Source: Herbaspirillum sp. Sphag64
GTDB lineage: Bacteria > Pseudomonadota > Gammaproteobacteria > Burkholderiales > Burkholderiaceae_D
Reading direction: 5' to 3'
Length of the DNA stretch: 64,000 bases
Assembly: GCF_014192645.1 (NCBI RefSeq)
Contig: NZ_JACHYE010000014.1
Coordinates: 30,516 to 94,515, forward strand
The translations under genes were made by a program, and so were the position numbers. The notes beneath the pieces are model-generated. The model saw only the letters and a program-made list of their open reading frames with translations. It searched no databases and was not told the DNA's origin. Positions within the stretch are counted from its first letter, which is position 1. The number at the start of each line of letters is the position of its first letter. Shown in pieces: positions 55,321 through 63,958 of the stretch.

Positions 55321-55941
55321 ATGAGAAGCATTGTTATCCTGATTTCAGGACGCGGCTCCAATATGGAAGCCATTGTCCGTACCGCCCAGGCAGAGAAATG
55401 GCCGGTGTCGATTGCTGCAGTGATTAGCAATCGGGCTGATTCTGCCGGTCTTGTATTCGCCCGTGAACATGGCATTGCCACAGCCGTGGTGACCAATAAG
55501 GACTTTCCGACACGCGAGCAGTTTGACGTTGCCTTGCGGGACGTGATTGACGCTTTTTCTCCGGACCTTGTCGTATTGGCCGGGTTCATGCGTATCCTGA
55601 CGGCGCCTTTCGTGGATCATTATGCTGGGCGCATGCTCAATATTCACCCCTCGCTGCTGCCCGCCTTTCCGGGGCTGGCAACGCATCGTCAGGCACTGGC
55701 GGCAGGTGTGAAGCTGCATGGCGCTACCGTCCATTTTGTGACGCCTGATCTCGATCATGGCCCAATTGTGGCGCAAGCTGCAGTGCCGGTACAAGAGGGC
55801 GACACTGAAGAAAGCCTTGCTGAGCGTGTGTTGCAGCAAGAACATCTTATTTATCCACGCGCAGTGCGTTGGTTTATAGAAGGCAAGTTGCATCTGGATG
55901 GTGCGCGCGTGCGCATTGATCCGACTGTCAGCAACGCCTGA
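55321..55941 (+). CDS. purN: Phosphoribosylglycinamide formyltransferase
   Basis: 206 residues from the ATG at 55321 (MRSIVILISGRGSNM); an ATG nine bases upstream is the alternative. It transfers the formyl group from 10-formyltetrahydrofolate to GAR in purine synthesis. The N-terminal GRGSNMEAI binds the phosphate, and the catalytic triad of the family is seen as NIHPSLLPAFPG (Asn, His) and DLDHGPI (Asp). It is followed by the rRNA methyltransferase gene after 25 bases. Confidence 0.96.
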   Translation: MRSIVILISGRGSNMEAIVRTAQAEKWPVSIAAVISNRADSAGLVFAREHGIATAVVTNKDFPTREQFDVALRDVIDAFSPDLVVLAGFMRILTAPFVDHYAGRMLNIHPSLLPAFPGLATHRQALAAGVKLHGATVHFVTPDLDHGPIVAQAAVPVQEGDTEESLAERVLQQEHLIYPRAVRWFIEGKLHLDGARVRIDPTVSNA

Positions 55942-55966
55942 ATCATTATTTTTTGAAGGAAGCAGT

Positions 55967-57223
55967 ATGAGATTGCCACCTGCAATCGTTCCCCACACCG
56001 AAGAAGTCTTGCGTGAAATATTGCGCTTCACCGGTCCGGCTGACGTTACCCTGTCGCGTTACTTCCGTGAGAACCCCAGACTCGGCGGTCGCGAGCGCGG
56101 TGTCATAGCAGAAGCCGTCTACGGTCTGCTGCGCAACAAGTCGGTGTATACCAATTTTGCCGAATCTGGTGTTGGCCCGATGATGCGCCGCATGGCGCTG
56201 CTAGGTCTGACCGATACGGTTGACGTGGATGCCATTGCCGGCCTATCGCAGGAAGAGGTTGACTGGCTCAATCGCACGGCCCAGATCGACCGGAATCAGT
56301 TGCCGTTGGCCATGCGTGCCAATTTGCCTCAGTGGCTGCTGGACAAGCTGATTGCGCGTGATGGCGAAGCCGCAGCCATGGCGCTGGCTGAAGCGATGAA
56401 TCAGCCAGCTCCTTTGGACTTGCGCGTCAATGCGATCAAGGCCAATCGGGAAACGGTCATTGCCGAACTGTTGGCCGCACCAATTGTGTGCGAAGAAACA
56501 CCTTACTCACCGCTTGGTTTGCGCGTCAAGAAAAAGCCGGCACTACAGAACCTTCCACTGTTCAAGGATGGTGCGATAGAAGTGCAGGATGAAGGAAGTC
56601 AATTGCTGGCGCATATTGTTGGTGCAAAGCGTGGCGAGATGGTGGTCGATTTCTGTGCTGGCGCAGGCGGCAAAACATTGGCATTGGGTGCCTCCATGCG
56701 CAATACGGGGCGGCTGTACGCGTTTGACGTTTCTGACAAGCGTCTGGCTAAACTGAAGCCACGTCTTGCCAGAAGCGGGCTTTCCAATGTCCATCCAGTA
56801 CTCATCGCGCACGAGAACGATGCCAAGGTCAAGCGCCTGGCGGGCAAGATAGACCGTGTACTGGTCGATGCACCCTGTAGCGGTCTGGGCACCTTGCGCC
56901 GCAATCCCGACATGAAGTGGCGGCAGAACGAAGCGTCTGTCACCGAGATGCATGCCAAGCAGGTCAGCATCCTCACTGGCGCAGCACGTCTGGTCAAGGC
57001 GGGTGGACGTCTGGTCTATGGCACCTGCAGTTTCCTCAATGAGGAAAATGAAGATGTGGTTGCAGAATTCCTGCAAGCCAATCCCGACTTCTCCCTGGTG
57101 CCAATGCGCGCGATACTGGAGGAACAGAAAATTGCACTGGACATGGACGATTACCTGAAATTGTTGCCACAACAGCATCAGACCGATGGTTTCTTCGCTG
57201 CTGTTCTGGAACGCAAGAAATAA
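55967..57223 (+). CDS. RsmB/NOP-family RNA (cytosine-5) methyltransferase
   Basis: 418 residues from the ATG at 55967 (MRLPPAIVPH), after TGAAGGAAGC. The N-terminal part is a helical RNA-binding region; the C-terminal Rossmann methyltransferase has the SAM motif VVDFCAGAGGKTLALG, the DAPCSGLGTLRRNPDMKWR loop with the releasing Cys, and GTCSFLNEENE with the catalytic Cys. It methylates cytosine in rRNA or tRNA; whether it is RsmB proper or a paralogue is not decided. Its stop overlaps the next gene's start by one base. Confidence 0.92.
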   Translation: MRLPPAIVPHTEEVLREILRFTGPADVTLSRYFRENPRLGGRERGVIAEAVYGLLRNKSVYTNFAESGVGPMMRRMALLGLTDTVDVDAIAGLSQEEVDWLNRTAQIDRNQLPLAMRANLPQWLLDKLIARDGEAAAMALAEAMNQPAPLDLRVNAIKANRETVIAELLAAPIVCEETPYSPLGLRVKKKPALQNLPLFKDGAIEVQDEGSQLLAHIVGAKRGEMVVDFCAGAGGKTLALGASMRNTGRLYAFDVSDKRLAKLKPRLARSGLSNVHPVLIAHENDAKVKRLAGKIDRVLVDAPCSGLGTLRRNPDMKWRQNEASVTEMHAKQVSILTGAARLVKAGGRLVYGTCSFLNEENEDVVAEFLQANPDFSLVPMRAILEEQKIALDMDDYLKLLPQQHQTDGFFAAVLERKK

Positions 57224-57813
57224 TGCACAGTTGGCGCTGGTCTGGTGCACTGGCGCTGATTCTGATTGCGCTTTCGGGAGGCAATGCGCAGGCGCAAGCC
57301 TTATCACTTGCACCCAGCCCGGCACCGCAGCAATTGCAAGCCCAGGGGACGGTGGAGGCAGCTTTCACACCCTGGGACAACATCGAGGCAATGCTGCTGG
57401 CTGAAATTGCCAGAGCGCAACAGCAAGTGTTGGTGCAAGCCTATATTCTGACCAGCAAGCCATTCACCAAGGCATTGATCCAGGCGCATCGGCGCGGCGT
57501 AGAGGTCAGCCTGCTAATTGATGCAGGGCAATTGAATAAGACCGGCCAGGCTTGTCTAAGTCTCTTGCAGTCTGCTGGCGTCAAGGTAACGCTGGAAACC
57601 CGCTATAAAAATGCGCACAACAAAGTCATTGTGATTGATGCCATGACGGAAGATGCGACCGTGATTACCGGTAGCTATAATTTCACGTGGAGTGCGCAGA
57701 ACAAGAATGCAGAAAATATACTGATCCTGCGTCGAAATCCCCCGTTGGCCGCCGTGTATGCAGCTAACTGGATGCGCCATTTCAAAGATGCCGAACCTGC
57801 TACGCGGCAATGA
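57223..57813 (+). CDS. Exported phospholipase D-like nuclease (Nuc family)
   Basis: 196 residues. A signal peptide (LALILIALSGGNAQAQA, cut near residue 25) is followed by a single PLD domain: PWDNIEAMLLAEIARAQ, RRGVEVSLLIDAGQ and the catalytic HNKVIVIDAMTEDATVITGSYNF with the HxK(x)4D motif. This length and single HKD motif match the Nuc/endonuclease subgroup, active as a dimer against DNA or phosphodiesters in the periplasm. The ATG overlaps the rsmB-like stop, so it is translationally coupled to an RNA methyltransferase of unrelated function. Confidence 0.88.
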   Translation: MHSWRWSGALALILIALSGGNAQAQALSLAPSPAPQQLQAQGTVEAAFTPWDNIEAMLLAEIARAQQQVLVQAYILTSKPFTKALIQAHRRGVEVSLLIDAGQLNKTGQACLSLLQSAGVKVTLETRYKNAHNKVIVIDAMTEDATVITGSYNFTWSAQNKNAENILILRRNPPLAAVYAANWMRHFKDAEPATRQ

Positions 57814-57860
57814 TGCTGTGATGCTCATCGCAGCGTGTATCAACAAGGAATATATCGATC

Positions 57861-59189
57861 TTGCTTTTAGATATTTACGCTTATCTATTTGGTGATTTGT
57901 CACCTTGGGCGCTGCTGCAGCAATTGGGGGTGATTGCCATTTGCGTGCTTCTTGGCCTAGGCCTCTCACGTGGTTTCCGGCAGATGCTTACTTTGCCGCT
58001 GGGGGATAGCAGTGTCGTCGACATCGGTGTCAAGAGCTTCGTGCATGTGCTCTCGCCATTGCTTGTATTGGTGATGTTGATAGTGGCCCGTCGGCTGATG
58101 TTGAAGCTCCATCTGTCGGTGAGTTTGTGGGATGTATTTATTCCGCTGTCGATGTCACAGGTGGTCATGCGGTTCTCGTTTTATGTATTGCGCCGGATCT
58201 TCATCAAGGATTCCGGTGCCAGTGCCTTTCTGCAGGTGTTTGAAAAGGTCTTTGCGACTCTGATCTGGATTGGTGTCTTACTTTACATCGCCGGTTTGTG
58301 GCCGGATTTCATCGATTATTTGGATAGCACCATGCTGCCGCTCGGTCGGCACAGAACGTCTTTGTTGACCATTTTGCAAGCCACCGCGTCGGTCCTGGTG
58401 ACGTTGATTATTGCTTTATGGATCGGAGCGCTGCTCGAAGAGCGCCTGATGAAGCTCAACTCCATGCACTCGTCCCTGCGTACGGTGGTGGCCCGGTTGG
58501 CGCGGGCAGTCTTGATCCTGATCGCCATTCTTGTCAGTCTGTCATTGGTTGGTATTGACCTGACTGTACTTTCGGTATTTGGCGGTGCCCTTGGGGTTGG
58601 TCTGGGACTTGGCTTGCAAAAGATTGCCAGCAGCTATGTTTCCGGTATTGTCATTTTGTTTGAGCGCAGTCTGGCCATCGGTGACATGGTCAATGTCGAG
58701 CGTTATTTCGGCAAGGTGACCCAGATCAATTCGCGCTACACTATTCTTGAAGGCTTGGATGGTATTGAATCGGTGTTGCCCAATGAGATGTTCATGTCGG
58801 GGCCGGTACAAAACTACTCCTTGCATCGAAAAATTATCCGTTTGGCAACAAATGTCACCATTCTTTATCAGGATGATATTGAAACGGTCTTGACCATGCT
58901 CGAAAAGGCCACACTTGAGGTCGAACGCGTATCCCGGCAGATCTTGCCGCAAGCCTTGCTGTTAAAGATCGGAGAGCATGGTCTGGAACTGGAAATAGGT
59001 TTCTGGATCACAGATCCTGAAAACGGTCGTCTGAATGTGACTTCAGATGTCAATCGGGCAATCTGGAGAGTATTCAAGTTGCACGGCATTCAGGTTGCGC
59101 ACCCCAAGCGCGATCTTCGGTTGATGGATGAGCGCAGTTTTGCACAAAGTGTTGCGGCATCAGCGTCGAATCTGTCCAAAGAAGGATAA
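57861..59189 (+). CDS. MscS-family mechanosensitive ion channel
   Basis: 442 residues starting at a TTG (MLLDIYAYLFGDLSPW) with AAGGAA ten bases before. Several N-terminal membrane helices (about residues 15-210) lead into the pore helix VFGGALGVGLGLGLQKIASSYVSGIVILFERSLAIGD, the MscS hallmark, followed by the cytoplasmic beta and cap domain (VNVERYFGKVTQINSRYTILEG). The channel opens under membrane tension to release solutes. It is larger than E. coli MscS (286 residues) through extra helices. It starts 47 bases after the nuclease gene. Confidence 0.92.
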   Translation: MLLDIYAYLFGDLSPWALLQQLGVIAICVLLGLGLSRGFRQMLTLPLGDSSVVDIGVKSFVHVLSPLLVLVMLIVARRLMLKLHLSVSLWDVFIPLSMSQVVMRFSFYVLRRIFIKDSGASAFLQVFEKVFATLIWIGVLLYIAGLWPDFIDYLDSTMLPLGRHRTSLLTILQATASVLVTLIIALWIGALLEERLMKLNSMHSSLRTVVARLARAVLILIAILVSLSLVGIDLTVLSVFGGALGVGLGLGLQKIASSYVSGIVILFERSLAIGDMVNVERYFGKVTQINSRYTILEGLDGIESVLPNEMFMSGPVQNYSLHRKIIRLATNVTILYQDDIETVLTMLEKATLEVERVSRQILPQALLLKIGEHGLELEIGFWITDPENGRLNVTSDVNRAIWRVFKLHGIQVAHPKRDLRLMDERSFAQSVAASASNLSKEG

Positions 59190-59301
59190 TTGGCGTACAA
59201 TGACCGGAAATAAAAGAATATAGGTGTGTTTTGTTGGCAGGGTTGGTCCTCGCAATTGGTCGGAGCCGAGTCTGTCCTGTGGTATTTCTATTGGAGTAGT
59301 A

Positions 59302-60498
59302 ATGACTGTAGACTCAATTCTGGACTTCCTGGCGAACGGGCTGACGCATGCCACTGGCTGGCAGATCTTTTTTTACACGCTGATCATGACGCACATCACG
59401 ATCGCTGGCGTGACTATTTATCTGCATCGTTGCCAGGCGCATCGTGCGCTTGATCTGCACGCTATTCCAAGTCACTTTTTCCGTCTCTGGCTGTGGATGA
59501 CGACTGGCATGGTCACTAAGGAATGGGCTGCGATTCATCGCAAGCACCACGCCAAGTGCGAAACGCCCGAAGATCCACACAGCCCGCAGACACGTGGTAT
59601 CAAGAAGGTCTTGCTGGAAGGTGCTGAGCTGTATCGCTCCGAATCCAAGAATGCAGAGACCATGGAAAAGTATGGTCACGGTACGCCTGATGACTGGGTC
59701 GAACACAACATCTACAGCAAATATGGCTGGCAAGGTGTTGGCATCATGCTGATCATTGACGTGATGCTGTTTGGTGTTATTGGTTTGACCGTCTGGGCTG
59801 TTCAGATGTTGTGGATTCCGATCACTGCTGCCGGCATCATCAACGGTATTGGTCACTTCTGGGGCTACCGTAACTACGAGTGTACTGATGCTTCGACTAA
59901 TGTCTTCCCATGGGGAATTATCATTGGTGGCGAAGAGCTGCATAACAACCATCACACCTTCGGTACTTCTGCCAAGCTGTCGTCGAAGTGGTATGAGTTT
60001 GATATTGGCTGGATGTATATCCGCATCCTGGAAACACTTGGTCTGGCCAAGGTCAAGAAGGTCGCGCCTGAACCCAAGTTTAATCGCCAGAAGCTGGTAG
60101 CTGACTTTGAAACATTGCAATCAGTGATCGCCAATCGTTACGATGTCATGTCGAAGTATGCGAAATCACTCAAGCGTGCATGGCGCGACGAGATTGAACA
60201 TCTGGCTGGTAAAACCAAGCTGGAATCAGGTTTCCTGAAGTCCGCCAAGAATCTGTTGCAGCGTGAACCTGGCGATCTGGAGGCTAATCAGAAGCAACAG
60301 CTCTCGGAGCTCTTCACTCACAGTAAGGCGCTCAAAACCATGCATGAAATGCGTGAAGAGCTGGGCACAATCTGGGGACGTTCGAACTCGACACGTGAAC
60401 AGTTGCTGCAGCAGTTGCAAGACTGGTGTGCTCGTGCTGAGGCATCAGGTATCCAGGCTCTACGAGAGTTTGCCCTGCGTCTACGTAGCTACGCTTGA
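59302..60498 (+). CDS. Fatty acid desaturase (delta-9 acyl type)
   Basis: 398 residues from the ATG at 59302 (MTVDSILDFLANG), after ATTGGAGTAG. Three histidine boxes bind the diiron site: HRCQAH (42-47), HRKHH (79-83) and HNNHH (214-218). Membrane helices lie at about 22-42, 60-75, 150-175 and 178-200. It introduces a double bond into acyl chains at the membrane for fluidity control. The C-terminal 120 residues (from about 280) are a charged, helical extension rich in Lys, Glu and Gln that is not part of the catalytic fold. Confidence 0.92.
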   Translation: MTVDSILDFLANGLTHATGWQIFFYTLIMTHITIAGVTIYLHRCQAHRALDLHAIPSHFFRLWLWMTTGMVTKEWAAIHRKHHAKCETPEDPHSPQTRGIKKVLLEGAELYRSESKNAETMEKYGHGTPDDWVEHNIYSKYGWQGVGIMLIIDVMLFGVIGLTVWAVQMLWIPITAAGIINGIGHFWGYRNYECTDASTNVFPWGIIIGGEELHNNHHTFGTSAKLSSKWYEFDIGWMYIRILETLGLAKVKKVAPEPKFNRQKLVADFETLQSVIANRYDVMSKYAKSLKRAWRDEIEHLAGKTKLESGFLKSAKNLLQREPGDLEANQKQQLSELFTHSKALKTMHEMREELGTIWGRSNSTREQLLQQLQDWCARAEASGIQALREFALRLRSYA

Positions 60499-60547
60499 TT
60501 GTACTGGCGTCGATTGAAATTTTTGACAGGTTGCTAGTGAGGCAGAA

Positions 60548-60931
60548 ATGCGTGCTTCTCTCTCACTAGCTGCCGCGGCACTCGGTGCTGGAATTTTTCT
60601 CTCCAATGCAGTCACTGCCAAAACGGTACCGATTGCTTTTCACATCCCAGGTGTCATCATTTTGAATCAGCAGCGTGTCATTTATCGATGCGCTGGTGAT
60701 GTGCGCTTGCCGGTACGGTATTTGAATACGAACGCGGGAGCGTTAGCTTATCTATCTGTCGGAGGGAAAAAGCGGATATTCGTCAATGTTGTCAGCGCAT
60801 CTGGTGCTCGCTATGTGGCAGATCGTTACGCCTGGTGGAGTAAGGGAGGAGAGGGTTTTCTCGAGGACATCTCTCGGGAAGAGGGCGCTGATCCGGTATT
60901 GAAGGACTGCCGGCAGGTGGAGAGATGGTGA
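60548..60931 (+). CDS. MliC-like lysozyme-inhibitor domain protein
   Basis: 127 residues with a signal peptide (SLAAAALGAGIFLSNAVTA, cleavage near residue 24). The mature part has the MliC pattern: RVIYRCAGDVRLPVRYLNT, then ALAYLSVGGKKRIFVNVVSASGARYV and YAWWSKGGEGFLE, ending with a Cys in LKDCRQ that can pair with the Cys of YRC. These periplasmic proteins bind C-type lysozyme. No lipobox is evident, so a soluble periplasmic (PliC-like) form is favoured. A bidirectional terminator follows 70 bases later. Confidence 0.82.
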   Translation: MRASLSLAAAALGAGIFLSNAVTAKTVPIAFHIPGVIILNQQRVIYRCAGDVRLPVRYLNTNAGALAYLSVGGKKRIFVNVVSASGARYVADRYAWWSKGGEGFLEDISREEGADPVLKDCRQVERW

Positions 60932-61001
60932 GCAGGCAGCAGCAACCCAGTTGTCATCGCTCTATCATGGATGTGAGAATGTGCCGCTACAATGCACCAA
61001 T

Positions 61002-61038
61002 AAAAAAGCCCCGCAGAGATATTCTCGCGGGGCTTTTT
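61002..61038. terminator. Bidirectional terminator between MliC-like gene and rpmG
   Basis: A6-GCCCCGC (61002-61014) pairs with GCGGGGC-T5 (61027-61038), with an additional inner GAGA/TCTC pair. T runs on both strands let it serve the MliC-like gene from the left and the ribosomal-protein genes from the right. Confidence 0.92.
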
Positions 61039-61063
61039 GTTGCTGCCAGAGTACCGACATCAA

Positions 61064-61231
61064 TTACTTGATCTTGGTCTCTTTGTACTCGACGTGCTTA
61101 CGTGCCTTAGGATCGAACTTCATCATCGAGATCTTTTCGGGCGTTGTACGCTTGTTCTTTGTCGTAGTGTAGAAGTGACCTGTACCTGCGGTCGACTCCA
61201 GCTTGATTTTGTCGCGGCCTGATTTAGCCAT
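61064..61231 (-). CDS. rpmG: 50S ribosomal protein L33
   Basis: 55 residues on the minus strand, beginning [16 protein letters not shown] and ending EYKETKIK. It is the small bL33 ribosomal protein of the large subunit; the sequence [24 protein letters not shown] is characteristic, and the zinc-binding cysteines of some L33 forms are absent. It follows rpmB after 24 bases in the same operon, as is usual. Confidence 0.96.
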   Translation of the reverse strand: MAKSGRDKIKLESTAGTGHFYTTTKNKRTTPEKISMMKFDPKARKHVEYKETKIK

Positions 61232-61255
61232 GATAGATTTCCTTTATTCTGCTAG

Positions 61256-61492
61256 TTAGACTTTTTCGCCGCGAGCACGCATGTCGGCCAGAACGGCATC
61301 GATGCCGATCTTGTCGATGACGCGCAGACCAGCGTTGGACAAACGCAGGGAAACCCAGCGATTTTCGGATTCAACGAAAATGCGGCGGTTTTGCAGGTTA
61401 GGCAAAAAACGACGCTTGGTCTTGTTGTTCGCATGGGAAACGTTGTTGCCGACCATCGGCCCCTTCCCGGTGACTTGGCAGACACGTGCCAT
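61256..61492 (-). CDS. rpmB: 50S ribosomal protein L28
   Basis: 78 residues, the normal length. It begins [33 protein letters not shown], the L28 signature, and ends with a helix ([20 protein letters not shown]). AAGGAGCACTAAC stands before the ATG. It is co-transcribed with rpmG, upstream of it. Confidence 0.97.
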   Translation of the reverse strand: MARVCQVTGKGPMVGNNVSHANNKTKRRFLPNLQNRRIFVESENRWVSLRLSNAGLRVIDKIGIDAVLADMRARGEKV

Positions 61493-61645
61493 GTTAGTGC
61501 TCCTTAAAAATTCCAGAAATTGGAAAAAAAGAGAGTATAGCTAGAAAACTCTGATATTTCAATGACTTGCGAAAAATAATTGTATCTTCTTTGTTTTTGC
61601 ATTTAACATTTATGTGGGGCAAGCGATTTGCAGTATCGGCCGCAT

Positions 61646-62320
61646 TTATAGCCGCCCTTGCTCAGCGAAAGAATAGGTCTTTGATCCGGCCACAACAATG
61701 TGATCAATCACGGCAATATCCAGTAGCGCCAAGGCTTGTTGCAGGCGCTTTGTCAGATGCAGGTCCGCCGAGCTGGGTTCGACGTCTCCCGAGGGGTGGT
61801 TGTGGGCGAGTATGACTGTCGCTGCGTTGTGCGCCAATGCCGACTTGATCACTTCACGCGGGTAGACGCTGGCTTGGGATAGTGTGCCTCGGGTCATTTG
61901 TTCGGCACAAATCAGGCGATTTTTGACATCGAGAAAAAGCACAACGAACGCCTCATGCATTTTCCCGAGAAACAGCATTTGCAGATATTGTTTTACCGCC
62001 AGAGGGGAGTGCAGGCTGGTGCCACTCTCAAGTTCTTCTGATATTACCCGTCGCCCCAGCTCCAGTATCGCCTGCAATTGTGCATATTTAGCTTTCCCGA
62101 GCCCGTGGATGCTGGAGAAATCCTTTTCGGTTGCGGAGAACAGCCCTTGCAAAGAGCCGAATCTTGTCACCATGTCGCGACCCAGATCTACAGCGCTTTT
62201 GCCCGTGACGCCAACTCGCAGGAATACGGCCAGTAATTCTGCATCAGACAGTGACTGCGGGCCTTGTTTAATGAGGCGCTCGCGCGGACGGTGTTCAATT
62301 GGCCAGTCGGTAATTGCCAT
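61646..62320 (-). CDS. radC: RadC family protein (JAMM/MPN+ metalloprotease fold)
   Basis: 224 residues. An N-terminal helix-hairpin-helix-like part (ELLAVFLRVGVTGKSAVDLGR, IHGLGKAKYAQLQAI) precedes the JAMM domain, where the metal site is HNHPSGDVEPSSADLH (173-188, two His and the Asp) with the upstream Glu in MHEAFVVLFLD. The true biochemical role of RadC proteins is unresolved. AAGGAGAAGT precedes the ATG. It is divergent from fkpB. Confidence 0.95.
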   Translation of the reverse strand: MAITDWPIEHRPRERLIKQGPQSLSDAELLAVFLRVGVTGKSAVDLGRDMVTRFGSLQGLFSATEKDFSSIHGLGKAKYAQLQAILELGRRVISEELESGTSLHSPLAVKQYLQMLFLGKMHEAFVVLFLDVKNRLICAEQMTRGTLSQASVYPREVIKSALAHNAATVILAHNHPSGDVEPSSADLHLTKRLQQALALLDIAVIDHIVVAGSKTYSFAEQGRL

Positions 62321-62415
62321 ACTTCTCCTTGATTCATGCCAACTCCTATCGATTTTTACGGAGTAAGGCTTCGTGGCTTACAATAATGGGCTATCACGCT
62401 TTTTGAAGATTGTTC

Positions 62416-62871
62416 ATGTCTAACGTATCTATTCCCGTCGTCACTGAAAACGCCTATTTGACCCTCCACTATCGTCTGGCATCCCAGTCGGGTGAAAATA
62501 TTGTCAGTACTTTCGAAGAGAAGCCTGCGACTTTACAATTTGGACAAGGTCAGTTGGCACCGTTTCTGGAAGCTTGTCTGCTGGGATTGCCAGAGGGAAC
62601 CCATCAAACCTTTGAGCTTGGTCCGGAGCAGGCGTTTGGACCGCGCAACCCTGAATTGATTCAGCGTATCTCGCGTGCCACGCTGCAAGAAAACTCTGCA
62701 CTCGATGAGGAGTATCGCATTGGTGATCTGGTCGACTTCGCCGCGCCTGGCGGTGGACGCTTTGCTGGTGTCTTGCGCGAAATCGATGCGCAGGGGGCCC
62801 TGTTTGATTTCAACCATCCACTGGCTGGACAAACCGTAAAATTTGAAGTCAAGATCATTGGTATTCTTTGA
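62416..62871 (+). CDS. fkpB: FKBP-type peptidyl-prolyl isomerase (SlpA/FkpB)
   Basis: 151 residues from the ATG at 62416 (MSNVSIPVVTENAYL). It has the SlyD-like fold: HYRLASQSGENIVSTFEEKPATLQFGQGQLAPFLEACLLGLPEGTHQTF followed by the insert-in-flap region and the C-terminal strand FDFNHPLAGQTVKFEVKIIGI. It catalyses prolyl isomerisation in the cytoplasm. It is the usual neighbour of ispH, starting the pair 45 bases before it. Confidence 0.93.
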   Translation: MSNVSIPVVTENAYLTLHYRLASQSGENIVSTFEEKPATLQFGQGQLAPFLEACLLGLPEGTHQTFELGPEQAFGPRNPELIQRISRATLQENSALDEEYRIGDLVDFAAPGGGRFAGVLREIDAQGALFDFNHPLAGQTVKFEVKIIGIL

Positions 62872-62916
62872 CATAAGTGTTCATTGAGTAGACTACCGAT
62901 AGCCAAGGAATACACT

Positions 62917-63888
62917 ATGGACAAGCAAATTCCCGAAATCCTGCTGGCGCAACCGCGCGGCTTCTGTGCTGGCGTTGACCGTGCGATTGAAATTGTCGAG
63001 CGGGCACTGACACAGTTTGGTGCGCCGATTTATGTACGTCATGAAATCGTACACAACGCCTATGTTGTTGCTGATTTGCGCAACAAAGGTGCGATTTTCA
63101 TTGAAGAGCTGGCGGATGTGCCTGCGGGTAATACCGTCATCTTTTCTGCGCACGGCGTTTCCAAGGCAGTCCAGTCCGAAGCCCAGGAGCGTGGTCTGAA
63201 AGTATTTGATGCGACATGCCCGCTGGTTACCAAGGTGCACATGGAAGTTGCCAAAATGCGCCGTGAAGGACGCGAGATCATCATGATCGGACACGAGGGA
63301 CACCCAGAGGTCGAAGGAACCATGGGACAGACCGACAGCGGTATGCATCTGGTGGAAACAGTGGCGGACGTGCTCAAGCTGGAAGTCAAGGATCCTGCGA
63401 TGCTGGCCTATGTGTCGCAAACCACCTTATCCGTGGACGACACGATCGACATCATTGCTGCGCTCAAACAAAAATTTCCCTTGATCGCCGAACCGAAGAA
63501 AGGCGATATCTGCTATGCGACTACCAACCGACAGGAGGCCGTCAAGTTCATGGCGCCGCAGGTAGAGTTGGTGATCGTCGTGGGCAGCCCTAACAGCTCC
63601 AATTCCAACCGTTTGCGAGAAGTGGCAGAGAAGAAGGGTGTACCTGCTTACATGGTCGACAACGCTGAGCAGATCAGGACGGACTGGCTCGCGGGCAAGC
63701 GCCGTATCGGTGTGACGGCAGGCGCATCTGCACCTGAAGTCTTGGTGCAGGCGGTGATTGATCGACTCAAGGAAGGCGAAACACGTAGCGTCCGCATTCT
63801 CGATGGCATCGAAGAACATGTCACTTTTCCTATGCCAAAGGGCCTCAGTGGATCGCGTCACGCGGTAACAGATCACTCCGCGCAATAA
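62917..63888 (+). CDS. ispH: 4-hydroxy-3-methylbut-2-enyl diphosphate reductase
   Basis: 323 residues from the ATG at 62917 ([20 protein letters not shown]), after CAAGGAA. It makes isopentenyl and dimethylallyl diphosphate in the last step of the MEP pathway using a 4Fe-4S cluster. The three cluster cysteines are Cys17, Cys101 (DATCPLVTK) and Cys199 ([11 protein letters not shown]); [12 protein letters not shown] and NSSNSNRL bind substrate. Only 19 bases separate its stop from the left end of an insertion sequence, so its original terminator is displaced. Confidence 0.97.
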   Translation: MDKQIPEILLAQPRGFCAGVDRAIEIVERALTQFGAPIYVRHEIVHNAYVVADLRNKGAIFIEELADVPAGNTVIFSAHGVSKAVQSEAQERGLKVFDATCPLVTKVHMEVAKMRREGREIIMIGHEGHPEVEGTMGQTDSGMHLVETVADVLKLEVKDPAMLAYVSQTTLSVDDTIDIIAALKQKFPLIAEPKKGDICYATTNRQEAVKFMAPQVELVIVVGSPNSSNSNRLREVAEKKGVPAYMVDNAEQIRTDWLAGKRRIGVTAGASAPEVLVQAVIDRLKEGETRSVRILDGIEEHVTFPMPKGLSGSRHAVTDHSAQ

Positions 63889-63914
63889 CGACATGCCCCC
63901 TCGTGAGTGAACCG

Positions 63915-63957
63915 CACCCCAAAAGTTGGACACCAATCCAACCTTTGGGGTGTTTTT
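63915..63957 (+). terminator. Terminator-like hairpin at the IS left end
   Basis: Two 16-base arms (63915-63930 and 63937-63952) pair at 15 of 16 positions around a 6-base loop and are followed by a T5 run (63953-63957) before the transposase ATG. The hairpin could stop read-through from ispH into the transposase gene. It also places the ribosome-binding region close to the stem. Confidence 0.65.
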
Positions 63958-63958
63958 C

